NCBI GenBank assembly: GCA_025361385.1
Contig: JANYAJ010000202.1
Location: forward strand, 1-14,355
Direction of reading: 5' to 3'
Length of the DNA stretch: 14,355 bases
Origin: Nitrospira sp.
GTDB taxonomy: Bacteria; Nitrospirota; Nitrospiria; Nitrospirales; Nitrospiraceae
In this document: in pieces, positions 1 to 6,484 of the stretch
Position numbering within the stretch: the stretch's first letter is position 1
Layout of the letters: every line of letters starts with the position of its first letter
Program-made: the position numbers and the translations under genes
Notes under the pieces: generated by a model
The model's input: only the letters and a program-made list of their open reading frames with translations
Databases searched by the model: none
Told to the model about the DNA's origin: nothing

Positions 1-1562
1 GCAAACGACCGGTCGAACGCATCAGCGAGCACAACTATTTCTTCAAGATGGGGCAATATCAAGATCAACTGATCGAGCACATCAAGGCACATCCCGACTT
101 CATCCGTCCTGAGTCCCGCCGCAATGAAGTCCTGGGGTTTCTCACCACCCAGAAGCTCGGGGACCTCTCGATCTCACGCCCCAAGTCACGGCTCGCCTGG
201 GGCATTGCCTTGCCCTTCGACAAGGACTACGTCACCTATGTCTGGTTTGACGCCTTGGTCAATTATGTCTCCGGATTAGAATATCTTCCTCCGGCTCCGT
301 CTCAAGATCGATACTGGCCGGCGTCAGTTCATTTAGTCGGGAAAGACATCCTCACCACCCACGCCGTCTATTGGTCGACGATGCTCATGGCACTGAACCT
401 CCCACTGCCTGAAACGATCTTTGCGCATGGCTGGTGGACGGTCGATGGCGAAAAGATGTCGAAGAGCCGGGGCAATGTCGTCGACCCCAACAAGATGATC
501 GATGAGTTCGGCGCCGACGCGTTCCGGTACTTCTTGTTTAAAGAGGTACCGTTCGGACAGGATGGCGACTTTTCGCAATCTGCGATGGTGACCAACATCA
601 ATAGCGACCTGGCCAATGGAATCGGCAATCTGTTGAGCCGGACATTGACGATGATTGAACGGTTCGCCCACGGCACCATTCCCGCGGCCGGAACGCCGGC
701 CCTTCCAGAACTTGAAGCCAGAATTGCTGCCACCGCGACAGGCCTTCCCGAACGAATTGATCAGGGGTATCGCACGCTCGCCTTTCGCGAAAACCTCCAG
801 GCCATCTGGGAGCTCATCGGCCTCTGTGACGAATACATCGATAAGGCGGCACCGTGGAAACTTGCAAAGAATCCTGAAGACCAACCACGCATCAACACCG
901 TGCTGAACACAGCATCGAGAGCGCTACGATTACTCTCTGTACTCATGTATCCCTACATGCCCCACACGGCGGGACAACTCGCCCAGCAACTCGGCCTGTC
1001 ATTCGACTTTTCAAAACCAATACCGCATACGGCCTATCAATGGGAGACGCCGCTTGCTGAAGTCAAGATCCACAAGGGCCAGGGCCTCTTCCCCCGTATC
1101 GAATCAAAACCACAAGGAGCCAAAACCGTGAGTGACACCGTAATTCCCCCGCAGCCGACAGTAGCGACGCCTGCTCCGGCCACTGCCGCAGCACAGGTCG
1201 CGCCCCCAATAGCACCAGCAGCAGCGCCAGTCGCTCCCGCTCAGATCACCATCGATGACTTCATGAAGATTCAGCTCAAGACCGCGAAGGTCATCAGTGC
1301 AGAGCGTGTTCCGAAGTCGGAAAAGCTGCTGAAGCTTCAAGTGTCGGTCGGCGGTGAGCAACGGCAGATCGTCGCAGGCATCGGCAAGAAGTACGAGCCC
1401 GAAGCCCTGATCGGGAAAATGATCATCATCGTCGCCAACCTCAAGCCGGCGAAGCTCATGGGCATCGAATCGCAAGGCATGGTCCTGGCCGCAGGCGATA
1501 GCGAAGTCCGTGGCTTGGCTACCATCCTTGAGGAAGTTGACCCCGGCACCAAGGTGAAATGA
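1..1562 (+). CDS. metG: Methionyl-tRNA synthetase, 3' part, with C-terminal tRNA-binding domain
   Basis: Charges tRNA-Met with methionine in the cytoplasm. The gene is cut by the left edge: the reading frame is already open at base 3 and reads RPVERISEHNYFFKMG, typical of the MetRS middle region, so the true start and the HIGH motif lie upstream. Visible are the WFDALVNYVSGL segment, the class I signature KMSKS at 453-467, and the helical anticodon-binding domain to about base 1100. An Ala/Pro-rich linker follows at about 1140-1242, then an EMAP/Trbp111-type tRNA-binding OB fold from about 1243 to the stop (LKTAKVISAERVPKSEKLLKL, later GIESQGMVLAA). This two-part form is usual for long dimeric bacterial MetRS. 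The stop overlaps the next start as ATGA. A Shine-Dalgarno and in-frame GTG occur inside the gene just before the linker (separate entry). Identity is secure. Confidence 0.97.
   Translation, partial: KRPVERISEHNYFFKMGQYQDQLIEHIKAHPDFIRPESRRNEVLGFLTTQKLGDLSISRPKSRLAWGIALPFDKDYVTYVWFDALVNYVSGLEYLPPAPSQDRYWPASVHLVGKDILTTHAVYWSTMLMALNLPLPETIFAHGWWTVDGEKMSKSRGNVVDPNKMIDEFGADAFRYFLFKEVPFGQDGDFSQSAMVTNINSDLANGIGNLLSRTLTMIERFAHGTIPAAGTPALPELEARIAATATGLPERIDQGYRTLAFRENLQAIWELIGLCDEYIDKAAPWKLAKNPEDQPRINTVLNTASRALRLLSVLMYPYMPHTAGQLAQQLGLSFDFSKPIPHTAYQWETPLAEVKIHKGQGLFPRIESKPQGAKTVSDTVIPPQPTVATPAPATAAAQVAPPIAPAAAPVAPAQITIDDFMKIQLKTAKVISAERVPKSEKLLKLQVSVGGEQRQIVAGIGKKYEPEALIGKMIIIVANLKPAKLMGIESQGMVLAAGDSEVRGLATILEEVDPGTKVK
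1114..1130 (+). promoter_or_regulatory. Possible internal translation start in metG (Shine-Dalgarno plus GTG)
   Basis: AAGGAG at 1114-1119 is followed after 8 bases by GTG at 1128-1130, which is in the metG frame. Starting here would give a 144-residue protein beginning MSDTVIPPQP and containing the Ala/Pro linker and the whole tRNA-binding domain. The placement, exactly at the border between the anticodon-binding domain and the linker, is what one expects of a former separate gene fused to metG, or of a start that is still used. The motif is seen; its use is inference. Confidence 0.35.
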
Positions 1563-2425
1563 ACCTGGCAGTTGCCACAATCAGATTACTGCTCCTCTGT
1601 AGTGCTGTGCTGATGCCCCTCCCCTGCCTCGCAACCCAGGCTAAAGGAGAACCCACTCCCGGTCTCCATCTGAACGAACCACAATCGACGACCATCTTGG
1701 TCCGCGTCGTAGGCCATGGATCGATGGTTCTCGGCCGCGAGGTCGGAAACGCCCGGGTCACGATCACTGACGTGACCACCAAACAGATCCTGGCCACCGG
1801 CATTCAGCAGGGCGACGCCGGCGACCAGAATCAAATCATGCGGACGCCTCGGCTCATGGAGGAGCCGCACTATAGCTCACGGCCCGCTGCAGCGTTCTCC
1901 GCAACCTTCGATCTGCTCCGTCCCACGCTGGTTGAGGTGACCGCGGAAGGACCGCTCGCCTACCCCGCATCGTCCCAGCGCGCGTCGACGACCGTATGGC
2001 TCGTGCCCGGGCAAGACACGACGAACGACGGGATCGTCCTCCACCTCTATGGCTACATCGTCCAAATCGAACATCCTCAACCAGGTGAGTCGTTGATCGC
2101 GAGAAACGATGTGATCCTGCGCGCCTCAGTCCGGACCTTGTCCGGAGCGCTCGTTCGCCCACACGGTGACTGGGACTCGCGAAAGGTCCACATCTACGGG
2201 GAGCTGATGATTGGAGAGCGGGTCCTCGAACGGCTCCAGTTGTTCTACAACAGCGATCGGGCGCGCTTCGAAGCGCCGTTTTTCGTCCCCCTCCCGAGCG
2301 ATGCACCGGACGGGATCACCCTGCGCGTCGTAGCGGCTGATCCCGCGAACGGAAACTTCGGTATCGGCCAAGCAAAATTTCCCGTACTCAGCGAACGTTT
2401 GCCACCGAGGAGCCGGCAACCATGA
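1559..2425 (+). CDS. Exported protein of unknown function
   Basis: I do not recognise this 288-residue protein. The N-terminus has a Sec-type signal peptide (charged start, hydrophobic run at about 8-22, likely cut near LAT-QA at 25-28). A Cys at 23 is not in a good lipobox, so a lipoprotein is less likely. The rest is rich in alternating hydrophobic residues, as in beta-sandwich domains. A first half (about 40-160) contains a segment reading VRVVGHGSMVLGREVGNARV, like a carboxypeptidase-regulatory or transthyretin-like fold. A second half (about 165-275) carries IEHPQPGESLIARNDVILRA, like an Ig-like domain. No catalytic motif is visible. Its ATG overlaps the metG stop (ATGA, 1559-1562) and its own stop overlaps the next start the same way, so all three genes are probably translated from one transcript. 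A periplasmic location is inferred. Confidence 0.85.
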   Translation: MNLAVATIRLLLLCSAVLMPLPCLATQAKGEPTPGLHLNEPQSTTILVRVVGHGSMVLGREVGNARVTITDVTTKQILATGIQQGDAGDQNQIMRTPRLMEEPHYSSRPAAAFSATFDLLRPTLVEVTAEGPLAYPASSQRASTTVWLVPGQDTTNDGIVLHLYGYIVQIEHPQPGESLIARNDVILRASVRTLSGALVRPHGDWDSRKVHIYGELMIGERVLERLQLFYNSDRARFEAPFFVPLPSDAPDGITLRVVAADPANGNFGIGQAKFPVLSERLPPRSRQP

Positions 2426-3084
2426 ACAAGAACCTGATCCTCCTAGTCGGCCTCTACCTGCTCCTTGCCGGGCCAGCGATAGCCCAAGACCAGCACCGTC
2501 GCCCCGACGATATCAAACAATACCTGGAGCACCTCGATAGTACCGAGCGCGATCGCGAGCAGAAACCGTCCCCGGTGATCGAGGCGCTCAGGTTGAAACC
2601 CGGCATGGCAGTCGCCGATCTTGGCTCAGGGTCAGGTTACTTCACACGCCGCTTCATCGAAGCGGTCACCGAAACCGGAATGGTCTATGCCGTCGATATC
2701 GAGCCGGAGATGCTGGCCTATGCCAAAGAGAACGTCATCCACATGCACATCGCCTATTCCGCCGAGTTCATCCTCGCGCAGCCGGATAATCCCAAGCTGC
2801 CGTTCGAATCCGTCGATCTCCTCTTCGTCTGCAATACCATCCATCATCTTGAGGACCGCTCCAAATATTTTAGTAACCTCAAGTCATCCCTAAAGCCAGG
2901 GGCGCGCGTCGCCATCATCGACTTCTACCACGACGAACGATCCGGCGAGCTTGGATTCCCCAAACATCACCTCGTCTCTCGTGAGACCATCGTCAAAGAA
3001 CTGACCGCTGTAGGATATCGGCTCGACCGGGAGCACAATTTCCTGCCACGCCAATACTTCCTGGAGTTCACCGCAGCTCAATGA
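2422..3084 (+). CDS. Exported class I SAM-dependent methyltransferase-like protein
   Basis: This 220-residue protein has a class I methyltransferase core behind a signal peptide. Residues 1-21 are hydrophobic and end in AIA, a standard signal peptidase I site before Q22. Motif I, the SAM-binding glycine loop, is VADLGSGSGY at 64-73. The acidic ribose-binding residue is in VYAVDIEPEML at 88-98. The post-II region is VCNTIHHL at 136-143, and LKPGARVAIIDF follows. The core is intact, so it should bind SAM if SAM is available. SAM is not known to be present in the periplasm, which makes the location a puzzle. The substrate cannot be told from sequence; the ubiE-like family is broad. The ATG overlaps the upstream stop by 4 bases, and a terminator follows within a few bases, so this is the last gene of the metG transcript. 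Confidence 0.88.
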   Translation: MNKNLILLVGLYLLLAGPAIAQDQHRRPDDIKQYLEHLDSTERDREQKPSPVIEALRLKPGMAVADLGSGSGYFTRRFIEAVTETGMVYAVDIEPEMLAYAKENVIHMHIAYSAEFILAQPDNPKLPFESVDLLFVCNTIHHLEDRSKYFSNLKSSLKPGARVAIIDFYHDERSGELGFPKHHLVSRETIVKELTAVGYRLDREHNFLPRQYFLEFTAAQ

Positions 3085-3085
3085 A

Positions 3086-3114
3086 GCACCCCGCAGCATG
3101 ATGCGGGGTGTCTT
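3086..3114 (+). terminator. Rho-independent-type terminator after the metG operon
   Basis: A perfect 9-bp GC-rich stem (CACCCCGCA at 3087-3095, TGCGGGGTG at 3102-3110) with a 6-base loop starts 2 bases after the methyltransferase stop. The following T run is short (TCTT), so termination may be partial, but position and stem strength support the call. Confidence 0.7.
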
Positions 3115-3137
3115 GCGAAGTTCTCCAAAGCCACTCC

Positions 3138-3212
3138 CCTCCTTCGCCAAGGCTACGGAGGGTTCTCCCCGCCTTCATCCCCGTACAAGCTACGGGGTAT
3201 TCGGCGAAGGAG
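3138..3212. repeat. Compound palindromic intergenic repeat (REP-like)
   Basis: An outer perfect 10-bp inverted repeat, CTCCTTCGCC at 3139-3148 and GGCGAAGGAG at 3203-3212, encloses a 7-bp hairpin (CCCCGTA at 3179-3185, TACGGGG at 3191-3197, loop CAAGC). The left arm can also fold on itself (CCTCC at 3138-3142 with GGAGG at 3157-3161, and GCC-AA-GGC inside). The segment CTTCGCCAAGGCTACGGAGG resembles an interspersed intergenic repeat I recall from several environmental bacterial groups. It codes for nothing I can see. Copy number cannot be judged from one window. The rest of the 3115-3290 gap shows no gene. Confidence 0.6.
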
Positions 3213-3290
3213 AATCGACAAGGTAGTGCACCCCCATTTCCAACTTGCCCGGACGCTTGCCCTGTCTCATTGGCCATGCGACACTAGCCG

Positions 3291-4235
3291 ATGAGCTCTC
3301 TCGTCTCTTTCGAACATCTGCGCTCGCGCCTGTACCTCTCGCTGGCGCTGAATGCCCTGATTATCACGGCTGAATTCATTGGCGGCTTCTTGCTCGACAG
3401 CGTCGGGCTCATGAGCGACGCGGGCCACAATCTCGTCGATCAAGGCTCGCTCTTTCTGGCGCTGTATGCCCACATCCTCACCAGGCAGCCGGCCAATGAA
3501 ACGCGCACATTCGGCTATCACCGTGCCGGCGTGATTGCCGCATTTCTCAACTCGTTTATCCTGGTGCTAACGGCGATCGGCATTACCCTCGTAGCACTCA
3601 AGCGGTTACTGCATCCGGTCCCCGTCGATGGCGGGTGGATCATGGGTATTGCTGCCGTGAGCTTTGTGGCCAATCTCAGCATCGCCTTGCTGCTCCAGCA
3701 TGGCGCGAAAGATGACCTAAACATCCGCAGCGCCTTTTGGCACATGCTGGGCGATGCCTGGGTCTCGCTCGGTGTCGTGCTGAGCGGCGGAGCAATTTTA
3801 TTGACGGGCTGGACAGTGCTCGATCCGCTCATCAGTCTCCTCGTGGTCGGCGCCATTCTCCATGGAGCCTGGCCGCTGTTCAAAGAATCCCTCGATGTGC
3901 TCCTGGAATCCACGCCGCCCACGATCAGTGCGTCCCACGTCGCCACGACAATCGAGTCCCTACCCGGTGTGAAGAATGTCCATGATCTCCATATCTGGGC
4001 CGTAGAGCCCCGCCTCATCATGCTTACCTGCCATGTGCTGACCGACGGCGATGATTCCACCCTGACGAACGCGCTCCTGCGATCGATCCACGACCGGATT
4101 ACCTCCGATTTCGGCATCAAACACATGACGATTCAATTGGAGACGCATTGCTGCGATCCCGACGACGTCCATTGCGACCTGACCAAGCTTGCCGCGCAGC
4201 ATCCTGAGCTCGAAGCCCTCACCCACCATCATTGA
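3291..4235 (+). CDS. Cation diffusion facilitator (CDF) metal exporter, ZitB/CzcD type
   Basis: A 314-residue inner-membrane antiporter that exports divalent metal, most likely Zn2+ and perhaps Co2+ or Cd2+. About six membrane helices fill residues 14-195. The transport site is of the zinc-type His/Asp pattern: SDAGHNLVD with H46 and D50 in helix 2, and HMLGD with H151 and D155 in helix 5. A cytoplasmic regulatory domain follows, with VKNVHDLHIW as in the family. The tail is unusually metal-ligand rich: a CCDPDDVHCD segment and a final THHH. No Shine-Dalgarno is obvious before the ATG, but an in-frame TAG lies 6 bases upstream and the N-terminus aligns well with the family, so I keep this start. 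A COG0523 GTPase follows 76 bases downstream on the same strand, a sensible partner in metal homeostasis. The exact metal is inference. Confidence 0.93.
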   Translation: MSSLVSFEHLRSRLYLSLALNALIITAEFIGGFLLDSVGLMSDAGHNLVDQGSLFLALYAHILTRQPANETRTFGYHRAGVIAAFLNSFILVLTAIGITLVALKRLLHPVPVDGGWIMGIAAVSFVANLSIALLLQHGAKDDLNIRSAFWHMLGDAWVSLGVVLSGGAILLTGWTVLDPLISLLVVGAILHGAWPLFKESLDVLLESTPPTISASHVATTIESLPGVKNVHDLHIWAVEPRLIMLTCHVLTDGDDSTLTNALLRSIHDRITSDFGIKHMTIQLETHCCDPDDVHCDLTKLAAQHPELEALTHHH

Positions 4236-4301
4236 GTTGTTCAGAATCCCTTGTGACCGGTAGAATGCACGCCACGATGTCCGTAGGACCTTTCGACAAC
4301 C

Positions 4302-4314
4302 AGGAATGAATATG
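4302..4314 (+). promoter_or_regulatory. Ribosome binding site deciding the COG0523 GTPase start
   Basis: AGGA at 4302-4305 directly abuts a first ATG at 4306 but stands 6 bases before an in-frame ATG at 4312. Normal spacing therefore favours 4312, which removes two residues. Confidence 0.6.
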
Positions 4315-5277
4315 TCCATCCCCTTCTACATCCTCTGCGGTTCACTCGGCGCAGGAAAAACCACGCTCTTGATGCGGCTCCTTGAACATTGGAAAAGCCA
4401 GGGCAAGCGAGCCGGCGTCTTGATGAACGAAGCCGGCGAGGTGAGCATCGACGGCCCGCGCGCAGGCACCATCGCACAACAAGTCATGAACCTCGCCGGC
4501 GGCTGTGTCTGCTGCGACACGAAAGAAGACTTATCCTGGGGGATCGCCCAACTTGTACGGGACTACGAGTCGGATGTGATCATCCTCGAATGCTCCGGCA
4601 TGGCCGACCCGGCCGAAGTCATCGATGGCGCCACCGATCTCTACACCGCGCGGCTCGCACATTTGGAAAAAGTCATCGCCCTCCTGCATCCCATCCCCAC
4701 AGATCGGGAGAGCATGGGAGGCTTCGTCACCACCCAGTCGATCCGCTGCGCAGACGAACTGATCCTCAACAAAAAAGATCTCTATGTCGCCGGCCATTGG
4801 GAGAATTTCAAGGCCGCAATCGTCAACCAGAATCCCTACGCGCGGGTCTGGGAAACCAGCCATGCCCGAGTCGATCCCTCAGCGCTGCTCGAACCGATCA
4901 CGCGGATATCGCCGGCGCCGACAGTCAATGTAGAATTTGGCGTACCGCGATCAGCCCCGACAAACAAACGTGCCTCCTATCATCCCATCGCCACGACGGT
5001 TCGGCTGCCAGGCCCGTTGAACCTTGTACGATTCCTGAGCTGGATGAAGACCCTCCCCCCGGAACTTGAACGGGCGAAGGGATTCTTCCGCTTTGCCAAG
5101 GGGCCGGAGCTGCAAGAATTTCAATATGCCCCGCCAGGCAACGCCACCATTGCGCCGATCACATTGCTCGATGAACCGAACCACGCGATCGTGTTGATTG
5201 GGCGAGGGTACGATCAGGAACGTTGCCAAGCAGAGCTCTTACACTGTCTGGAAAACCAGACGAACACAGAAAATTAG
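4312..5277 (+). CDS. COG0523/CobW-family GTPase, putative metallochaperone
   Basis: A G3E-family P-loop GTPase of 321 residues, thought in this family to deliver metal (zinc, cobalt or others) to client proteins in the cytoplasm. Seen in order: Walker A GSLGAGKTT at about 10-18; the family metal motif GGCVCC at 63-68, with the CxCC arrangement that binds the metal; the switch-like ECSGMADP near 93; and the guanine-specificity motif NKKD at 153-156. A CobW C-terminal domain covers about 225-315 (VRLPGPLNLVRFLSWM onward). The long His-rich insert of some members is absent. The gene follows the CDF exporter by 76 bases. Its TAG stop overlaps the stop of the convergent PAP2 gene by 4 bases. An extended start at 4306 is possible. 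Subfamily and metal cannot be assigned without a tree, so no gene symbol is given. Confidence 0.92.
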   Translation: MSIPFYILCGSLGAGKTTLLMRLLEHWKSQGKRAGVLMNEAGEVSIDGPRAGTIAQQVMNLAGGCVCCDTKEDLSWGIAQLVRDYESDVIILECSGMADPAEVIDGATDLYTARLAHLEKVIALLHPIPTDRESMGGFVTTQSIRCADELILNKKDLYVAGHWENFKAAIVNQNPYARVWETSHARVDPSALLEPITRISPAPTVNVEFGVPRSAPTNKRASYHPIATTVRLPGPLNLVRFLSWMKTLPPELERAKGFFRFAKGPELQEFQYAPPGNATIAPITLLDEPNHAIVLIGRGYDQERCQAELLHCLENQTNTEN

Positions 5278-5828
5278 ACGGTAGGCTTCCCCCGTAAAAA
5301 GCGAAGAGGAGAGTAACGAGCCAGCAACCATGCTGCGCCGGCTCCGAGCGATCCACCAATCAGCCAGCCCCCCAGCACATCCGTCACGTAGTGGGCCCCG
5401 ATATAGACTCGCGAGAGGCCGACCAGCCCGACCAACGGCCAACTCACCCAGCCAGAACGAGGATAGAAGACCTGCAGGAACGCCGCGGCGACCGCAGTAT
5501 TGATCGCGTGGTTCGAGGGGAAGCTAAACACTTTTCCGCATGCAGCTTCCACGTGCTGAATATCCAGCAGCGACATACAGGGACGAGGCCGCGCGACCAG
5601 ATGCTTCAGGCGGGCACCGAGAAAGTCGGCGATCCCAATCGTCGCAGCCAGGACCGGCGCCCCCAGTACGACCTCTCGCCAGGACAGCCATAACCAATAG
5701 CCGGTCAGCAAGATACCGGGGACCCACAACAGACTGGAGTTGGATAAATAGAGCGCGACTTGGTCGACCCAAGGCGATTGACCGGCAAGACCGTTGATGA
5801 CGCGAAAGAGGGATTCGTCCCAGCTCAT
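5274..5828 (-). CDS. PAP2-family membrane phosphatase
   Basis: A 184-residue integral membrane protein of the type 2 phosphatidic acid phosphatase superfamily. All three signature motifs are present: K75-x6-R82-P83 (KHLVARPRP), PSNH at 104-107 (Asn in place of the commoner Gly), and SR-x5-H-x3-D at 139-150, with H107 and H146 as the catalytic pair. Five to six hydrophobic segments surround them. Likely substrates are undecaprenyl pyrophosphate or another lipid phosphate at the periplasmic face; sequence alone does not decide. The ATG has no Shine-Dalgarno of its own. It overlaps as ATGA the stop of a 12-codon reading frame that does have one (separate entry). It lies 74 bases after the TonB-domain gene and overlaps the GTPase gene tail to tail by 4 bases. 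The MSWDESLFRVINGLAG start looks natural for the family. Confidence 0.92.
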   Translation of the reverse strand: MSWDESLFRVINGLAGQSPWVDQVALYLSNSSLLWVPGILLTGYWLWLSWREVVLGAPVLAATIGIADFLGARLKHLVARPRPCMSLLDIQHVEAACGKVFSFPSNHAINTAVAAAFLQVFYPRSGWVSWPLVGLVGLSRVYIGAHYVTDVLGGWLIGGSLGAGAAWLLARYSPLRFLRGKPTV

Positions 5829-5863
5829 AGGGTACCGGAGGCGAGAGGGATTGCCTGCTTCAC
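5825..5863 (-). CDS. Possible 12-residue leader ORF coupled to the PAP2 gene
   Basis: On the minus strand AAAGGAG (plus bases 5869-5875) stands 5 bases before GTG at 5863. This opens a frame reading MKQAIPLASGTL and stops with TGA at 5825-5827. That stop overlaps the PAP2 ATG as ATGA. It is the only good ribosome binding site near the PAP2 start and lies in a different frame, so it could load ribosomes that restart on the PAP2 ATG. It may equally be chance, or mark a frameshift in the assembly. No homology can be claimed. Confidence 0.3.
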   Translation of the reverse strand: MKQAIPLASGTL

Positions 5864-5902
5864 CTAATCTCCTTTCGCCACATGCCTCTAGCCTTCCAAC
5901 AT

Positions 5903-6334
5903 TTATTTACTGCGGAAGTGGATCCGCACGGTGAGTTCCCCATCGATCGGCTCATCGCCTTTCATCTGGGAATCAAAAGTCCACTTATTCAACGCCGCCA
6001 TCCCGGCGATGGTGAGTTCACGATGTCTAGCCGGCTCCAGGACTACCACAGTCACCTTCCCATCCTTGGAGATCAACATACGCGCCTTCATCCAATCATC
6101 GAGTTCTTTGCCATCCAAAGCAGGAGGGACGGTCGGCCAGGGCGTGGCTTTGGGAACAGGTCCGAGCTGTTGATCCTTATTGAGCGGCAGGCCATGGACA
6201 TGGACCTCAGGAAGCTCCAGCACATCTTCCTGATGATCGTCCGCATGCGTCGCCTCATCACCAGGCATCGCAAACGCAGCGACCGGCCAGGCCAATATTA
6301 CCGCGAAGGTTATCGCAAGAAATGGTTTCATCAT
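5903..6334 (-). CDS. Exported protein with a TonB C-terminal-like domain
   Basis: A 143-residue protein with a cleavable-looking signal peptide (hydrophobic 4-20, AFA at 20-22). A His/Asp-rich stretch follows (HADDHQEDVLELPEVHVHGL, 30-49), then a short Pro-containing linker. A TonB_C-like domain occupies about 85-142, with the pattern GKVTVVVLEPARHRELTIAGMAALNKWTFD and a closing V-R-I-H-F. TonB C-terminal domains contact outer-membrane receptors, and the receptor gene lies just upstream on the same strand. The protein lacks a long Pro/Lys spacer and, if the signal is cleaved, a membrane anchor; if it is not cleaved it would be a very short TonB. The start at 6334 has AGGA at 7 bases; a second ATG follows at once. 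The TonB match is by eye and moderate; no exbB/exbD is in the window. Confidence 0.72.
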   Translation of the reverse strand: MMKPFLAITFAVILAWPVAAFAMPGDEATHADDHQEDVLELPEVHVHGLPLNKDQQLGPVPKATPWPTVPPALDGKELDDWMKARMLISKDGKVTVVVLEPARHRELTIAGMAALNKWTFDSQMKGDEPIDGELTVRIHFRSK

Positions 6335-6360
6335 GTGCGCATCCTACCCTATTGACTGCC

Positions 6361-6482
6361 GGATGCTCAAACGGGCCAGGCAACAAGGCCGCAGGCGACG
6401 CACGAACCGGAGGCGTACCCTTTGGGGTACGTTGAGGATTCGTGCGAGACGAGAACGCAGTTGATGGCCCGTTTCAGCATCC
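6361..6482. repeat. 122-bp imperfect palindromic intergenic element
   Basis: The ends GGATGCTCAAACGGGCC (6361-6377) and GGCCCGTTTCAGCATCC (6466-6482) are inverted copies with one mismatch in 17. The centre is a perfect 7-bp stem, CGTACCC/GGGTACG, around TTTG. Between them several further blocks pair, for example TCGCACGAA-like segments on both arms. The whole could fold into one long hairpin. It ends 2 bases from the receptor stop codon (minus strand) and begins 27 bases before the TonB-domain start. I recall long palindromes with GGATGCT-AAA ends between Nitrospira genes; this looks like one of them. It may act as a transcript-end hairpin, a processing site or a non-autonomous mobile element. 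Confidence 0.7.
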
Positions 6483-6484
6483 AT

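Noticed and set aside
333..884. 183-residue minus-strand open frame inside metG
   Set aside because: It is a shadow of conserved metG codons with no family feature.
3115..4311. Zur or Fur box before the CDF and GTPase genes
   Set aside because: No AT-rich palindrome close to the known consensus was found in either gap.
5882..6355. 157-residue plus-strand open frame opposite the TonB-domain gene
   Set aside because: Composition has no domain trait and the minus strand frame has a signal peptide and recognisable domain.
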